A DNA stretch of 64,000 nucleotides, taken from Streptosporangium nondiastaticum (GTDB lineage Bacteria > Actinomycetota > Actinomycetes > Streptomycetales > Streptomycetaceae). Below the pieces are notes generated by a model. That model was given only the letters and a program-made list of their open reading frames with translations, did no database searches and was not told the DNA's origin. The stretch covers positions 1 to 64,000 of the forward strand of contig NZ_PXWG01000001.1 in NCBI RefSeq assembly GCF_003011965.1. The letters are read 5' to 3'. Shown piece by piece: positions 43,176 to 51,888 of this stretch (position 1 is the first letter of the stretch; each line of letters opens with the position of its first letter). A program made the position numbers and the translations under genes.

Positions 43176-44618
43176 TCAGATGGTGATGGTCTTGTACTCG
43201 ACATAGGTGTTCAACCCCGCGAAGCCGTACTCGCGGCCCACGCCACTGGCCTTGAAGCCGCCGAACGGGCCGTCGAAGCCGACGGATGTGCCGTTGACCG
43301 TGACGGTGCCGGTCCGTATGCGGCGGGCGATCTCCAGGGCGTGTCCCTCGTCCGCGCTCCACACGCCGCCGGACAGGCCGTACTCGGAGTCGTTGGCGAT
43401 GCGCACGGCGTCGTCCTCGTCCTCGTAGGCGATGACGACCAGCACCGGGCCGAAGATCTCCTCCTGGGCGATCCGCATCGAGTTGTCGACGTCGGCGAAG
43501 ACGGTCGGGGTCACGTAATAGCCCTTCTCCAGGCCGGCCGGCACCTCGGGGCCGCCGGTGACCAGGCGCGCGCCCTCCTCGATGCCGATCTCGATGTAGT
43601 CCCGCACCCGCTGCTGCTGGTCACGGCGGACCATCGGGCCGATGAACGTGTCCGGGTCCCGCGGGTCCCCGACCTTCAGCGACTCCACGGCTTCCTTGAC
43701 CGCGGTGACGACCTCCTCGTAGCGGCCGCGGGGCGCGAGGGTACGGCTGTGTGCGATGCACGCCTCACCGTTGTTGAGCAGGGAGGAGAACTTCAGGCCC
43801 GCCTTGAACTTCTCCAGGTCCGCGTCGGGCAGGAAGACGGCGGCGGACTTGCCGCCCAGCTCCAGGCTGACCCGCTTGAGCTGCTCGCCCGCGATCGAGG
43901 CGATCCGGCGTCCGGCGCGGGTCGAGCCGGTGAAGGCGATCTTGTCGACGTCGCGGTGGGAGACCAGGTGCTCGCTGGTCTCACGGTCGGCCGGCAGCAC
44001 GCTGATCGTGCCGGCGGGCAGCCCGCAGTCGGAGAGCAGCTCGGCCAGCAGGCCCATGCTCAGCGAGTTCTCCGGCGAGACCTTCAGGACGACCGTGTTG
44101 CCGGCCAGCAGCGCCGGAATGACCTTCGCCATGGCGGCTGAGAACGGCGAGTTCCACGGAATGACCGCGGCGACGACGCCGATGGCCTCCCGGCGGACGA
44201 TGCTGCGGACGGTCGCCGAGGGGTCGGTAGGCGTCAAGACCTCTTCCCATGACAGTCCCTCAGCCGCCTTCAGGTAGGCGTCGGCCTGACGGGACAGGCC
44301 CGCCTGCCCGGCGCGGGTGAACCAGCCCGCGGAACCGTTCTCCGCGGTGATCACGGCCGCGATCTCCTCCGCCCGGGCCTCCCGCAGGGCGTTGAGGCGG
44401 CGCAGTACCGCGATCCGCCGGGCCGGCGGGGTGTTCGGCCAGGTGCCCGCGTCGAAGGCGGCGCGGGCGATGGTCACTGCGCGGTCCACGTCCGCCGGCT
44501 GAGCCTGGGCGGCGCGGCCGACGACCGACTCGTCGTGCGGAGACAGGATGTCGAGCAGTTCCGGGTTGCTCGGCTCCGTCCAGGCGCCGCCGATGAAGAG
44601 CTTGTCGTAGGTGATCAC
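43176..44618 (-). CDS. Aldehyde dehydrogenase family protein
   Basis: A 480-aa NAD(P)+-dependent aldehyde dehydrogenase. Visible are IPWNSPFSAAMAKVIPALLA, the Rossmann-type FTGSTRAGRRIA, the general-base Glu in LELGGKSA, the catalytic Cys in NNGEACIAHSR, and FGPVLVVIAYEDEDDAVRIA near the end. All key residues are intact. The GTG at 44618 follows GGGAGAAAGC. It is divergent from a TetR gene across 132 bases, and is probably that regulator's target. The aldehyde is unknown; betaine-aldehyde or aromatic aldehyde types share this pattern. Confidence 0.94.
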   Translation of the reverse strand: MITYDKLFIGGAWTEPSNPELLDILSPHDESVVGRAAQAQPADVDRAVTIARAAFDAGTWPNTPPARRIAVLRRLNALREARAEEIAAVITAENGSAGWFTRAGQAGLSRQADAYLKAAEGLSWEEVLTPTDPSATVRSIVRREAIGVVAAVIPWNSPFSAAMAKVIPALLAGNTVVLKVSPENSLSMGLLAELLSDCGLPAGTISVLPADRETSEHLVSHRDVDKIAFTGSTRAGRRIASIAGEQLKRVSLELGGKSAAVFLPDADLEKFKAGLKFSSLLNNGEACIAHSRTLAPRGRYEEVVTAVKEAVESLKVGDPRDPDTFIGPMVRRDQQQRVRDYIEIGIEEGARLVTGGPEVPAGLEKGYYVTPTVFADVDNSMRIAQEEIFGPVLVVIAYEDEDDAVRIANDSEYGLSGGVWSADEGHALEIARRIRTGTVTVNGTSVGFDGPFGGFKASGVGREYGFAGLNTYVEYKTITI

Positions 44619-44693
44619 GTGCTTTCTCCCAAGTCCGTAGCCGAGAGCTCCTCCATAACTGTCACATCAATGTAGCGCTTCACGGTCAAATAA

Positions 44694-44707
44694 GCACATG
44701 CCTGTGC
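44694..44707. promoter_or_regulatory. Inverted repeat between aldehyde dehydrogenase and TetR genes
   Basis: GCACA (44694-44698) and TGTGC (44703-44707) flank TGCC in the divergent promoter region. It is short, but is the best dyad there and a candidate TetR operator. Confidence 0.35.
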
Positions 44708-44750
44708 CGATAGGCGGGGCGTTTCGCTCAGCCCTGGCTATCCTGAGGGC

Positions 44751-45338
44751 GTGAGAGCCGACGCAGCACGCAACCTGGAAGCAGTCATGACCACCGGTGC
44801 ACGCCTGCTCGCCGCCGATCCGGCCGTGAGCATCGCGGCCATCGCGGCGGAGGCCGGCGTGGACCGCCGCACCGTCTACCGGAACTTCGCCTCGCGCGAG
44901 GAGTTGCTGGCGGCCATCTATGAGGCGCGCTTGTCGGCCATCGAGCGGGCCACCGAGGACGCCCGGCTGCGCGAGGCCCCCGTCGCCGTCGCCCTGCACC
45001 GCTACGTTGAGGGCATCATCGGCGTCAACCGCACATGGCCGGTCGACCTGAGTCGGATGCTGGCCGACGAGCCCGTACGCCGGCGCCGCGAGCACTCGGT
45101 CCGCGAGCTCACCGACTTCCTGCGCCGCGCCACGGACGAGGGACTGCTCCGCTCCGGACTGCCGGACGGATGGGTGAGCGCGCTCCTGCCGCAGCTCATG
45201 AACATCGCCTCGCGTCAGCTGACCGGCCTCAGCCCCGCGCAGGCCGCCGATACGGTCGTCGACACCCTTCTGAACGGTCTCGGCGCGGGCGGCGCCGGGG
45301 CCGCCCCGCCGACCGCCGTAACTCAGGCCCGGCCGTAG
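44751..45338 (+). CDS. TetR-family transcriptional regulator
   Basis: A 195-aa regulator starting at GTG 44751. The helix-turn-helix is SIAAIAAEAGVDRRTVYRNF with ASREELLAAIY after it, and a ligand-binding helical domain follows (DLSRMLADEPVRRRREHSVR, then PQLMNIASRQLTGLSPAQAA). The start fits the family, with the first helix beginning at residue 5. It is divergent from the aldehyde dehydrogenase gene and convergent, with a 1-base gap, on the metal-exporter gene. Confidence 0.92.
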   Translation: MRADAARNLEAVMTTGARLLAADPAVSIAAIAAEAGVDRRTVYRNFASREELLAAIYEARLSAIERATEDARLREAPVAVALHRYVEGIIGVNRTWPVDLSRMLADEPVRRRREHSVRELTDFLRRATDEGLLRSGLPDGWVSALLPQLMNIASRQLTGLSPAQAADTVVDTLLNGLGAGGAGAAPPTAVTQARP

Positions 45339-45339
45339 C

Positions 45340-46485
45340 TCAGGCCCGGCGCGCGGCCGACCACCGGTAGTCACGCAGCCGGGCGCGGCTCCGATGCGTG
45401 CGGCTGTGGTGGGCGAGGACGGCGTGCGGATCGTCGCCCGTGGACCGGTAGTCGGTGTGGACGGTCGCCGCGGTCAGCCGTGGCACGGCATGCATGAGCG
45501 CGTGCTCGGCTGCCACGGCCAGGGCGTGCGCCCGGACCACGGTCAGATGCGCATCGACGACGATGTCCGCCTCCGCACGCAGCCAGTGGCCGACCCAGCG
45601 CATGCGGACCTGGCCCACCCCGCGTACGCCGTCGACCTCGCGCAGGGCGCTTTCGGCGGCGTCGACGAGCTGCGGGTCGATGGAGTCCATCAGCCGCCGG
45701 AAGATCTCGCGTGCAGCGTCGCGCAGGACAAGGAGGATCGCGGTGGTGATCAGCAGACCGATGACCGGGTCCGCCGCCTGCAGGCCGAGGGCCGTGCCGC
45801 CGGCCCCGAGGAGGACGGCCAGGGAGGTGAAGCCGTCGGTGCGGGCGTGCAGGCCATCGGCGACGAGGGCAGCTGAGCCGATCTTGCGGCCGGTGCGGAT
45901 GCGGTGGCGGGCCACCCACTCATTGCCGATGAAGCCGACCACGGCAGCAAGGGCAACGGCCCACAGGTGTGTGACGGTGCGGGGATTGAGCAGCCGGTCG
46001 ACGGCCTCATAGGCGGCCACCGCGGAGGAGGCGGCGATGGTGAGCACGATGGCGATACCGGCCAGATCCTCGGCCCTGCCGTAGCCGTAGGTGTAGCGGC
46101 GGTTCGCCGCTCTGCGCCCGAGGACGAACGCGATGGCCAGCGGCACCGCGGTCAGAGCGTCGGCCGCATTGTGGATCGTGTCGCCCAGCAGTGCCACCGA
46201 CCCCGACACCGCGACGATCGCCGCCTGGACGACGGTCGTCGCGCCGAGAACCGCCAGGGACAACCACAGCGTGCGCATCCCTTCACGCGAGGTCTCCATC
46301 GCGGTGTCGACCTTGTCCATCGCCTCATGGCTGTGCGGGGTCACCAGGTGTGCGAGCTGGTGACGTATCCGCTGCCACCGGCCGCTGTGCTGGTGATCTT
46401 GTCCATGGTGGTGGCCGTGGCCGTCGTGGTGTGGATGGTCATGGCCGTGCGAAGGGGTGTGATTGCCTGCCATACGAATCACCAT
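45340..46485 (-). CDS. Cation diffusion facilitator (CDF) metal transporter
   Basis: A 381-aa exporter of zinc or similar divalent metals. The N-terminus is His-rich (HGHDHPHHDGHGHHHGQDHQ), likely a metal-binding loop. Six membrane segments follow, with the transport-site motif ALLGDTIHNAADALTA in the second and a matching HARTDGFTSLAV in the fifth. The C-terminal cytoplasmic dimerisation domain has RVRWVG-like strands and ADIVVDAHLTV. ATG 46485 is used; ATG 46473 (MAGNHTPS) is equally possible. It seems to be a single gene. Confidence 0.92.
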   Translation of the reverse strand: MVIRMAGNHTPSHGHDHPHHDGHGHHHGQDHQHSGRWQRIRHQLAHLVTPHSHEAMDKVDTAMETSREGMRTLWLSLAVLGATTVVQAAIVAVSGSVALLGDTIHNAADALTAVPLAIAFVLGRRAANRRYTYGYGRAEDLAGIAIVLTIAASSAVAAYEAVDRLLNPRTVTHLWAVALAAVVGFIGNEWVARHRIRTGRKIGSAALVADGLHARTDGFTSLAVLLGAGGTALGLQAADPVIGLLITTAILLVLRDAAREIFRRLMDSIDPQLVDAAESALREVDGVRGVGQVRMRWVGHWLRAEADIVVDAHLTVVRAHALAVAAEHALMHAVPRLTAATVHTDYRSTGDDPHAVLAHHSRTHRSRARLRDYRWSAARRA

Positions 46486-46708
46486 GGCACAAGGATTCGA
46501 TTGCGGCCATAACCGTCATACCGTCCGTGGTCAGGCGCAGGTGCCCGTGCTGATCGACGACGGGCCTGCTCCAACCGGGTGAATGCGGTCACCCACACGA
46601 GGGTGCGCCGTCAACGAGCATGGACCGAGAACGGTGAGAGTGAGACAACGGCTCTACAGGCCTTCCTGGAGCTGAGTTCACCTCGCTCCCCGGCTAACAG
46701 GAGTCGAC

Positions 46709-46906
46709 ATGCGTCGTATTGCTGTCGCTGTTTCCGCGGCTCTTCTCGGTATCTCCCTGACGGGACTTGCGGGAACAGCTGTGGCCGCGCCCGCAGACGT
46801 CACGGCCAACCAGTGCATGCTGGGAGGCGGGCGAGTCGTCGTGATCTCGCCCACCCTGAAGGTCTGCGTTGGTGGAATTTTCGACGGCCAGAAAGTCTCC
46901 GGCTGA
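46709..46906 (+). CDS. Small secreted peptide (65-aa precursor)
   Basis: ATG 46709 follows ACAGGAGTCGAC. The first 27 residues (MRRIAVAVSAALLGISLTGL...) are a good Sec signal ending near AVA-AP. The mature part is only about 38 residues, ADVTANQCMLGGGRVVVISP then TLKVCVGGIFDGQKVSG, with two Cys 17 apart that could form one disulfide. No family is recognised; short two-Cys exported peptides of this kind are common in Streptomyces. It is convergent with the oxygenase pair, 42 bases away. Confidence 0.7.
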   Translation: MRRIAVAVSAALLGISLTGLAGTAVAAPADVTANQCMLGGGRVVVISPTLKVCVGGIFDGQKVSG

Positions 46907-46948
46907 TGGCTGATGGCTGATAAGTGCGGTGCTCAAACCGCCTCAAGG

Positions 46949-47719
46949 TCAGACGGGCGGCATCAGATCGCTCTCGCTGATGGTGTACGTCAGCGGGGGG
47001 TAGATGAAGCCCGTCTCTTTGTTCTCGCGGCGCCGTAGCTGGTAGAACTCGCGCCGCTGCTCCTCGTCGGCCGATGTGAGGCGCGCACCCTGCGGGAGGT
47101 AGGCATGTCCGTCGCTGAACCGCACGAAGGTCTTTGACGTTCGAAACGTTACGCCCAACCATTGGTTGTCCGCTGCCTGGAGGGACGGGTCCAGCACGAT
47201 TTTGTGCCTGAGTCGCCGATTTGAGGCGACGGAAAACGTGACGATGCTGTTGTGGGCGAGGGGGATCTCGAACCTCTCGCCACCTGACCCCTTTGCTTCG
47301 ACGATCAGCTTCCTCGGTGGGATCGCTTCGGGGTGTTGGTAGCAGGAGAAGACGGCGATGAACGACTCGTCGGCCAGGTCGAGGGCTTGGTCGGAGTGGC
47401 TGCCCATGGTGGTGTAAGCGTTCGTGTAGCTCTCGATGAGAGCGTTGTTGAAGCCGACCGTGAGCGCCGCACGTTCTTGAACCCGTTGCGCCAGCCGTTC
47501 GTGCACCGACCGGAAGCGCTGCGTCGGGTGAGCGTATTGAGTGGTAGTGCGTACGAGAGGCACACCACCCGCCTCGTCGACCCTGGTCAGCGTGGCGCCT
47601 CGTCGGCCTTTTCCTACCTCTTCCCAGCGGACCGACGCGGACAGCTCCGCAAAGAGATCCTCATCGGTCGGCAAATCGTACGAGAGGATCTCGTCCGAGA
47701 TCCTAGGCTCGGGGGGCAA
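46949..47719 (-). CDS. AlkB-like 2OG-Fe(II) oxygenase (second of a tandem pair)
   Basis: A 256-aa predicted iron- and 2-oxoglutarate-dependent dioxygenase. FNNALIESYTNAYTTMGSHS is the AlkB-type approach to the HxD iron motif (His108, Asp110), the distal iron ligand is His172 in NRRLRHKIVL, and the 2OG-binding Arg193 lies in WLGVTFRTSKT, just like AlkB's TFR motif. Start TTG 47719 follows AGGAG and overlaps the end of the upstream gene by 17 bases, so translation is coupled. Its C-terminal tail (RRENKETGFIYPPLTYTISE) matches the tail of the partner. Substrate unknown: nucleic acid, protein or small molecule. Confidence 0.72.
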   Translation of the reverse strand: MPPEPRISDEILSYDLPTDEDLFAELSASVRWEEVGKGRRGATLTRVDEAGGVPLVRTTTQYAHPTQRFRSVHERLAQRVQERAALTVGFNNALIESYTNAYTTMGSHSDQALDLADESFIAVFSCYQHPEAIPPRKLIVEAKGSGGERFEIPLAHNSIVTFSVASNRRLRHKIVLDPSLQAADNQWLGVTFRTSKTFVRFSDGHAYLPQGARLTSADEEQRREFYQLRRRENKETGFIYPPLTYTISESDLMPPV

Positions 47720-48932
47720 GGTAGTCTCCTGTGTTCATGCTGAAGAGAAATTTGTCGCCGTAGTCGATGAAGGACGAGGTTCTGTTCTCCTCGGCGTACA
47801 GCCTGCGCAGCTCGTCCATGCCGGCCGATGTGGGCGGCTGGAGTTCCACCGGATCTCCGGCCGCTTTGAGGAACGTGCTGCCGTTCTTGTGAACGGCCTC
47901 GGCGCTCGAACAGCGCACCACGTATCCCAGGCGGGTCGGGAGCGACTCGGCGTCCAACGCCGAGGGCCGGATTTCGTGCGTATACAGACGATTGGTGGAC
48001 AGCGGCATGAAGAACACGGAGCCGGGATAGAGAGTCAGGGTGAACTGTGGGGGGAGCGCTGTCCCGTTGTGCTTTCCGTTCGGCTCCTTGAGACGGAAGT
48101 GGAGTCTGGTCAGCCCGCTGACACCCTTCACGCCGTAGTCGAAGGCGTCTTCGGCCAGGGGCTGCAGCTTGTCGAGCCCGTCGTAGAACGTGCAGAAGGC
48201 CATGATGCCGTTGACGGGCATGTCCTTGGTCTTGTCGGCATGGGCCGAGATCTTGGCCTTGGACTGCTTGCGCTCGGCCGTGGCAAGGGTGTTGTGGTAG
48301 ATCTGAGCAAGGACGTGATTCAGTGGTGCCTGGTTCCGGAAGAGGGTGGCGGCCTCGCGGTTCAGATCCCCGACGATGCGCGTGTCGGTCGGGCGAAAGC
48401 CCTCGGTCGGCCCCGAGAGATTCGTGGAGCACCGGAGCAGGCGGAAATGCAGTTCGTCGCCGTGCCGTGTGACGGGCGTCAGATAGATTCCGCTGCGATG
48501 GGCTGTTCCGGGCTTGGTGGACTCCGTCAGGGACTGGAACTCGTGCTCCGCGCGGATCCGTCCGAAGTGATCGGCGTCGAGCCCGAAGAAGCGGCGGTAG
48601 TACACGCCGACACCGTGTACGCGGAGGGGAACCCGACCGAGGTCGATGAGAGACCAAGGCGTGTCGGCGTCCTCGTGGTAGCCGTGTGACAACTCCCGGA
48701 TGACGAATATCCGGGCAGCCTCATGCAGTTGGCGGCTACTGATCCCGGATATGTCGCCGCACAGGTAGACGGTCTTCTGCGCGAGGTCGGGCGAACCGGA
48801 AGCAAGGTCCTCCGGGGTGATGACGGACCCGAAGAAGTCCCTGGTCAAGTCACCATCTTGCAGCGTCGAAGGCGCCACCAAGATGTTGCTCGCATCCTCG
48901 ATGCAGGCTTCTCTCATCTCTGTTGTGCACAT
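47703..48932 (-). CDS. AlkB-like 2OG-Fe(II) oxygenase (first of a tandem pair)
   Basis: A protein of about 409 aa. The C-terminal half is a second 2OG-oxygenase-like domain: IYHNTLATAERKQSKAKISA leads to HADKTKDMP (His231, Asp233), the distal His319 is in NRLYTHEIRPS and Arg340 in TRLGYVVRCSS. The N-terminal 200 residues (RIFVIRELSHGYHEDADTPW, VHGVGVYYRRFFGLDADHFG) match nothing recognised. The tail ENRTSSFIDYGDKFLFSMNT parallels the partner's. The start ATG 48932 follows ACAGGTACC; ATG 48917 is an alternative. G+C is lower than in neighbours, hinting at transfer. Confidence 0.68.
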   Translation of the reverse strand: MCTTEMREACIEDASNILVAPSTLQDGDLTRDFFGSVITPEDLASGSPDLAQKTVYLCGDISGISSRQLHEAARIFVIRELSHGYHEDADTPWSLIDLGRVPLRVHGVGVYYRRFFGLDADHFGRIRAEHEFQSLTESTKPGTAHRSGIYLTPVTRHGDELHFRLLRCSTNLSGPTEGFRPTDTRIVGDLNREAATLFRNQAPLNHVLAQIYHNTLATAERKQSKAKISAHADKTKDMPVNGIMAFCTFYDGLDKLQPLAEDAFDYGVKGVSGLTRLHFRLKEPNGKHNGTALPPQFTLTLYPGSVFFMPLSTNRLYTHEIRPSALDAESLPTRLGYVVRCSSAEAVHKNGSTFLKAAGDPVELQPPTSAGMDELRRLYAEENRTSSFIDYGDKFLFSMNTGDYLAPRA

Positions 48933-49119
48933 CAAACGGTACCTGTCATTCGGCGATCGTGGTGGATTGCTCCAAACCGTGGACACGACAACGGCCGCAC
49001 TTTTCTTATGCGTTGCGCAGCGTAAAAGAAAGGAGACGGACCATTGGACCTTGATGCTCTCACGGGGCTCGACAGCGGACAACGGGGTTGTGATGTACAG
49101 GCGGCGTAGCGCAGCACGT

Positions 49120-50037
49120 TCAGCCGATGAGGCGCCGGCGCCAGTCCAAGGGGGCGACGGTGATGGCCTTGCCGGGGTCGGAGTCCCACTCGGTGCGGAG
49201 GCCGGCCGCTTCGATGGCGGCCACGACCTCGTGGCCGATGGCCGCGGTGGTTTCGGGCGATCCGTCGAAGCCGCCGTAGAGGAGCGTCAGGCCGTGGCCG
49301 GCCGCGGCGGAGTCCGTGCACTGGGTGTGGAAGTAGACGAAGCCGCGGGCATCGGGCTCGCCTTCGCCGCCGATCTCGGACTGGCCGCAGCTGGGGCAGC
49401 AGGTGAAGTTCTCCCGGGCGGTGATGCCGGCCTCCTGCAGGGCGGCGAACGCCCGGGTGAGCCGCTCGGGGTCGGTCTCGCCCTCCCATTCGGCCTGCTC
49501 CGCGACACGCTCCAGCCACATACGGTCGGCCAGCGCCTCCGCCTGCGCGCGGGAGACGGGCCGGCGGTCCTTGGTGACCAGGTAGTCCTCGGCGAGTTCT
49601 GCCAGTTCGGCGCGAGAGGAGTAACCGCCCACCAGCACTTCGCGGACGCGCTCCTCCAGCTCCTCGCGCTCGGCTTCGCCAAGGTCGAGCGGCGGAACCT
49701 CGGGGGTGGGGCCCATGTCGAGCAGCGACCAATCCAGACCGGCGTCCCAGCCGGCCTCCCTGCGGGCCCAACCGGTCAGCGCCGCGATCACGGCCTCCGG
49801 GCTGTCGGTCATCACCTGGAAGTGCCGGTCGGCGGCACCGTCGCGGTGCTCCAGCGTGTAGCCCCCACCAGCCTTGTGCCATACCTGGGCGAAGACGTCA
49901 GGAAGGTCGGGTATCCGCTGGATCACCAGGAACAGGTCACCGTCACCGCCGATCCGCCGCACCAGCCCGGCCAGCTCCTCCGCGGACACGCGGACGTGCC
50001 GTTCCCAGTTCTCCGTCTTCACTACGATCTCGAGCAT
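49120..50037 (-). CDS. DUF6891-like protein
   Basis: A 305-aa cytoplasmic protein. The C-terminal half matches the uncharacterised DUF6891 pattern: ENFTCCPSCGQSEIGGEGEP with a possible zinc-binding Cys pair, ARGFVYFHTQCTDSAAAGHG, LTLLYGGFDGSPETTAAIGH and KAITVAPLDWRRRL. The N-terminal part has LEIVVKTENWERHVRVSAEE and FQVMTDSPEAVIAALTGWAR. The ATG at 50037 is used because the residues before it are few and no ribosome site helps. Function unknown. Confidence 0.72.
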   Translation of the reverse strand: MLEIVVKTENWERHVRVSAEELAGLVRRIGGDGDLFLVIQRIPDLPDVFAQVWHKAGGGYTLEHRDGAADRHFQVMTDSPEAVIAALTGWARREAGWDAGLDWSLLDMGPTPEVPPLDLGEAEREELEERVREVLVGGYSSRAELAELAEDYLVTKDRRPVSRAQAEALADRMWLERVAEQAEWEGETDPERLTRAFAALQEAGITARENFTCCPSCGQSEIGGEGEPDARGFVYFHTQCTDSAAAGHGLTLLYGGFDGSPETTAAIGHEVVAAIEAAGLRTEWDSDPGKAITVAPLDWRRRLIG

Positions 50038-50214
50038 GCGCAGACTCTGGCACACCCCTCTGACAGCGGGCGTCCCGGGATCCGCGACGCTCCGGGGCGG
50101 TGACGACGCGGTCCGTGATCCGATCCGCCGGCCGTGTCACTCGCTCCCGGCCGCCGCAGGCTCGGACCGGTCGAGTCTCCCCTGCTGCCCAGGAAGCCCG
50201 GGGGAGCCGTCCGC

Positions 50215-51684
50215 TCAGGGAGTGTCCCCCCGCTGTCCGCTCGCGGCCAGGATGGACCGGCTGGTCGGGACCCGGGTGTAGAAGGCGTTGCGCGCGGCCG
50301 GGTCGGCGATGGTCCGCCCCTTGGCCCGCAGGACTGCCCGCGCCCGGTCCAGCCAGGGGGCGGCGTGCTCCTGACGGCCCGCTGACAGGAGGATCTCGTA
50401 GCGGGTGAAATACACCTCTTCGGAGCGTAGGGCGGGCATTTCGCCCGCTTCTGCGAGGCGTTCCACTGCCCGTTCGCTCAGTGCGAGCGCCGACTGCGGA
50501 TCGCCGAGCTGCAGGGCGCCGCGTGCCCCCAGCATCAGCGCGGCGATCTCGCTGCGCTGGAAGCCGGTGCGGCGGCATTCCTCCACGGTCTCGGTGAACA
50601 GGTCGCAGGCGCGGGTGACGTCCCGGCAGGCGTAGGAGGGGTGCATCAGCAGCTCGCCCAGGTAGTTCCGCAGCAGGGGCAGGAGTGAGACGTGGGGCGC
50701 GGCCCGCAGGTGCTCCCAGCCGGCGAGGAGCGGGGGTGCCGCCTGGTCGGGGCAGTCCCATTCGAGATACAGCTTGCCGAGGAGCCCGAGGTTGTAGCCC
50801 TGGTGGGTGCTCGCGGTCGCCCGCAGAGCGATCCGGCCGACCGCTTCGGTGAGGAGGACTTCCGCTTCCTCGAACCGTCCGGCCGCGGTCAGCAGCTGAC
50901 CGAGGAAGTTGGTCATCTTCGCGTACGGACCGGGTGTGTTGCCGGGTGAGAGCCGGTGCAGTGAGTCGCGGAGCCGGCTCTCGGCGGTGTCGAAGGCGCC
51001 GCGGTCGAACGCGGCGACGCCGATGTGGCCGGTCAGCCGGGCGAGGGTCATGGGAAGCAGCTCTGCTTGCTCGGGGTGCAGGAAGGCGCTTGGCGGGCGG
51101 GAGGCGAGTGTTTCGGCCCGTTCGAGCATGCCGACGCCGAGTTTCATGTCCCGGCCGACGGTGCAGTGCCCGAGATCGGTCAGCGCTTCCAGTTCGGTGA
51201 ACGTGTCTCCCGCCGCACGGGCGAGTTCGACTGCCTCGGAGAGCGCGGTGAGCGCGGCATCGAGGCTGTGGGTGACGACCAGGTGCTGGCCCGCCATGTG
51301 GCGGGCGGACGCCCGCAGTGCCCGGTCGGCTGTGCGCGCGGCAGCTTCTTCGGCCTGGGTGACGAGGGTGTGCAGGGGTACGGCCGGCCACGGCTCGATG
51401 CCGATCGTGCCGTTTCCGTCTCCGTCTCCGCTCCGCCACCACAGCTCGGATGCGGAGAGCAGGACGCGCAGCGTGCGTACGCGGAGGCTGTCTGCGTTTG
51501 CGTCGCCGTTGGCTGCTGGGCCGAGGGCGTCGAGGGATTCGAGGACGGCGATGCAGGCGCGTACGACCTCCTCGCCCGGCTCCCGTCCGTAGCGTGCTGC
51601 GGCCGCCACCAGGGCCCGTTCGCAGTCCTGCAGGTCACGGTGGCCGGCGGGGCCGGGCGGCGGGCCAGAGGCAGCAGAGGTCAT
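50215..51684 (-). CDS. TPR-repeat protein
   Basis: A 489-aa all-helical protein with TPR-like units: ALTALSEAVELARAAGDTFT, GAFDTAESRLRDSLHRLSPG, GRFEEAEVLLTEAVGRIALR, SALALSERAVERLAEAGEMP. No helix-turn-helix, P-loop or membrane segment is visible, so it resembles the C-terminal TPR half of SARP/AfsR-type regulators standing alone. The ATG at 51684 follows GGAAGGTG. It follows the STAND-NTPase gene by 204 bases on the same strand, with a perfect palindrome GAAGGATCCTTC at 51830-51841 between them. A partner or scaffold role for the STAND protein is a guess. Confidence 0.75.
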   Translation of the reverse strand: MTSAASGPPPGPAGHRDLQDCERALVAAAARYGREPGEEVVRACIAVLESLDALGPAANGDANADSLRVRTLRVLLSASELWWRSGDGDGNGTIGIEPWPAVPLHTLVTQAEEAAARTADRALRASARHMAGQHLVVTHSLDAALTALSEAVELARAAGDTFTELEALTDLGHCTVGRDMKLGVGMLERAETLASRPPSAFLHPEQAELLPMTLARLTGHIGVAAFDRGAFDTAESRLRDSLHRLSPGNTPGPYAKMTNFLGQLLTAAGRFEEAEVLLTEAVGRIALRATASTHQGYNLGLLGKLYLEWDCPDQAAPPLLAGWEHLRAAPHVSLLPLLRNYLGELLMHPSYACRDVTRACDLFTETVEECRRTGFQRSEIAALMLGARGALQLGDPQSALALSERAVERLAEAGEMPALRSEEVYFTRYEILLSAGRQEHAAPWLDRARAVLRAKGRTIADPAARNAFYTRVPTSRSILAASGQRGDTP

Positions 51685-51888
51685 GCGCACCTTCCGAGTC
51701 GAAGCGGCGTGCGGGAGCGTGCGGTGAGCGTGCGGTCAGTGGTACGGCACGGCCTGGGCCCGGGTGCCGGGTACCGGGGCTTTTACGGGTCAGGGCCCCG
51801 GCTTCCCGGCCCGGAGGAACGCCTGCCGCGAAGGATCCTTCCCCCGGAAGACGGCAGCGACCCGTACTCCGGGGCAGGCCGTGGTCAG

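Noticed and set aside
50215..51684. SARP or LuxR regulator
   Set aside because: Only TPR-like helices are visible; no DNA-binding domain was found at either end.
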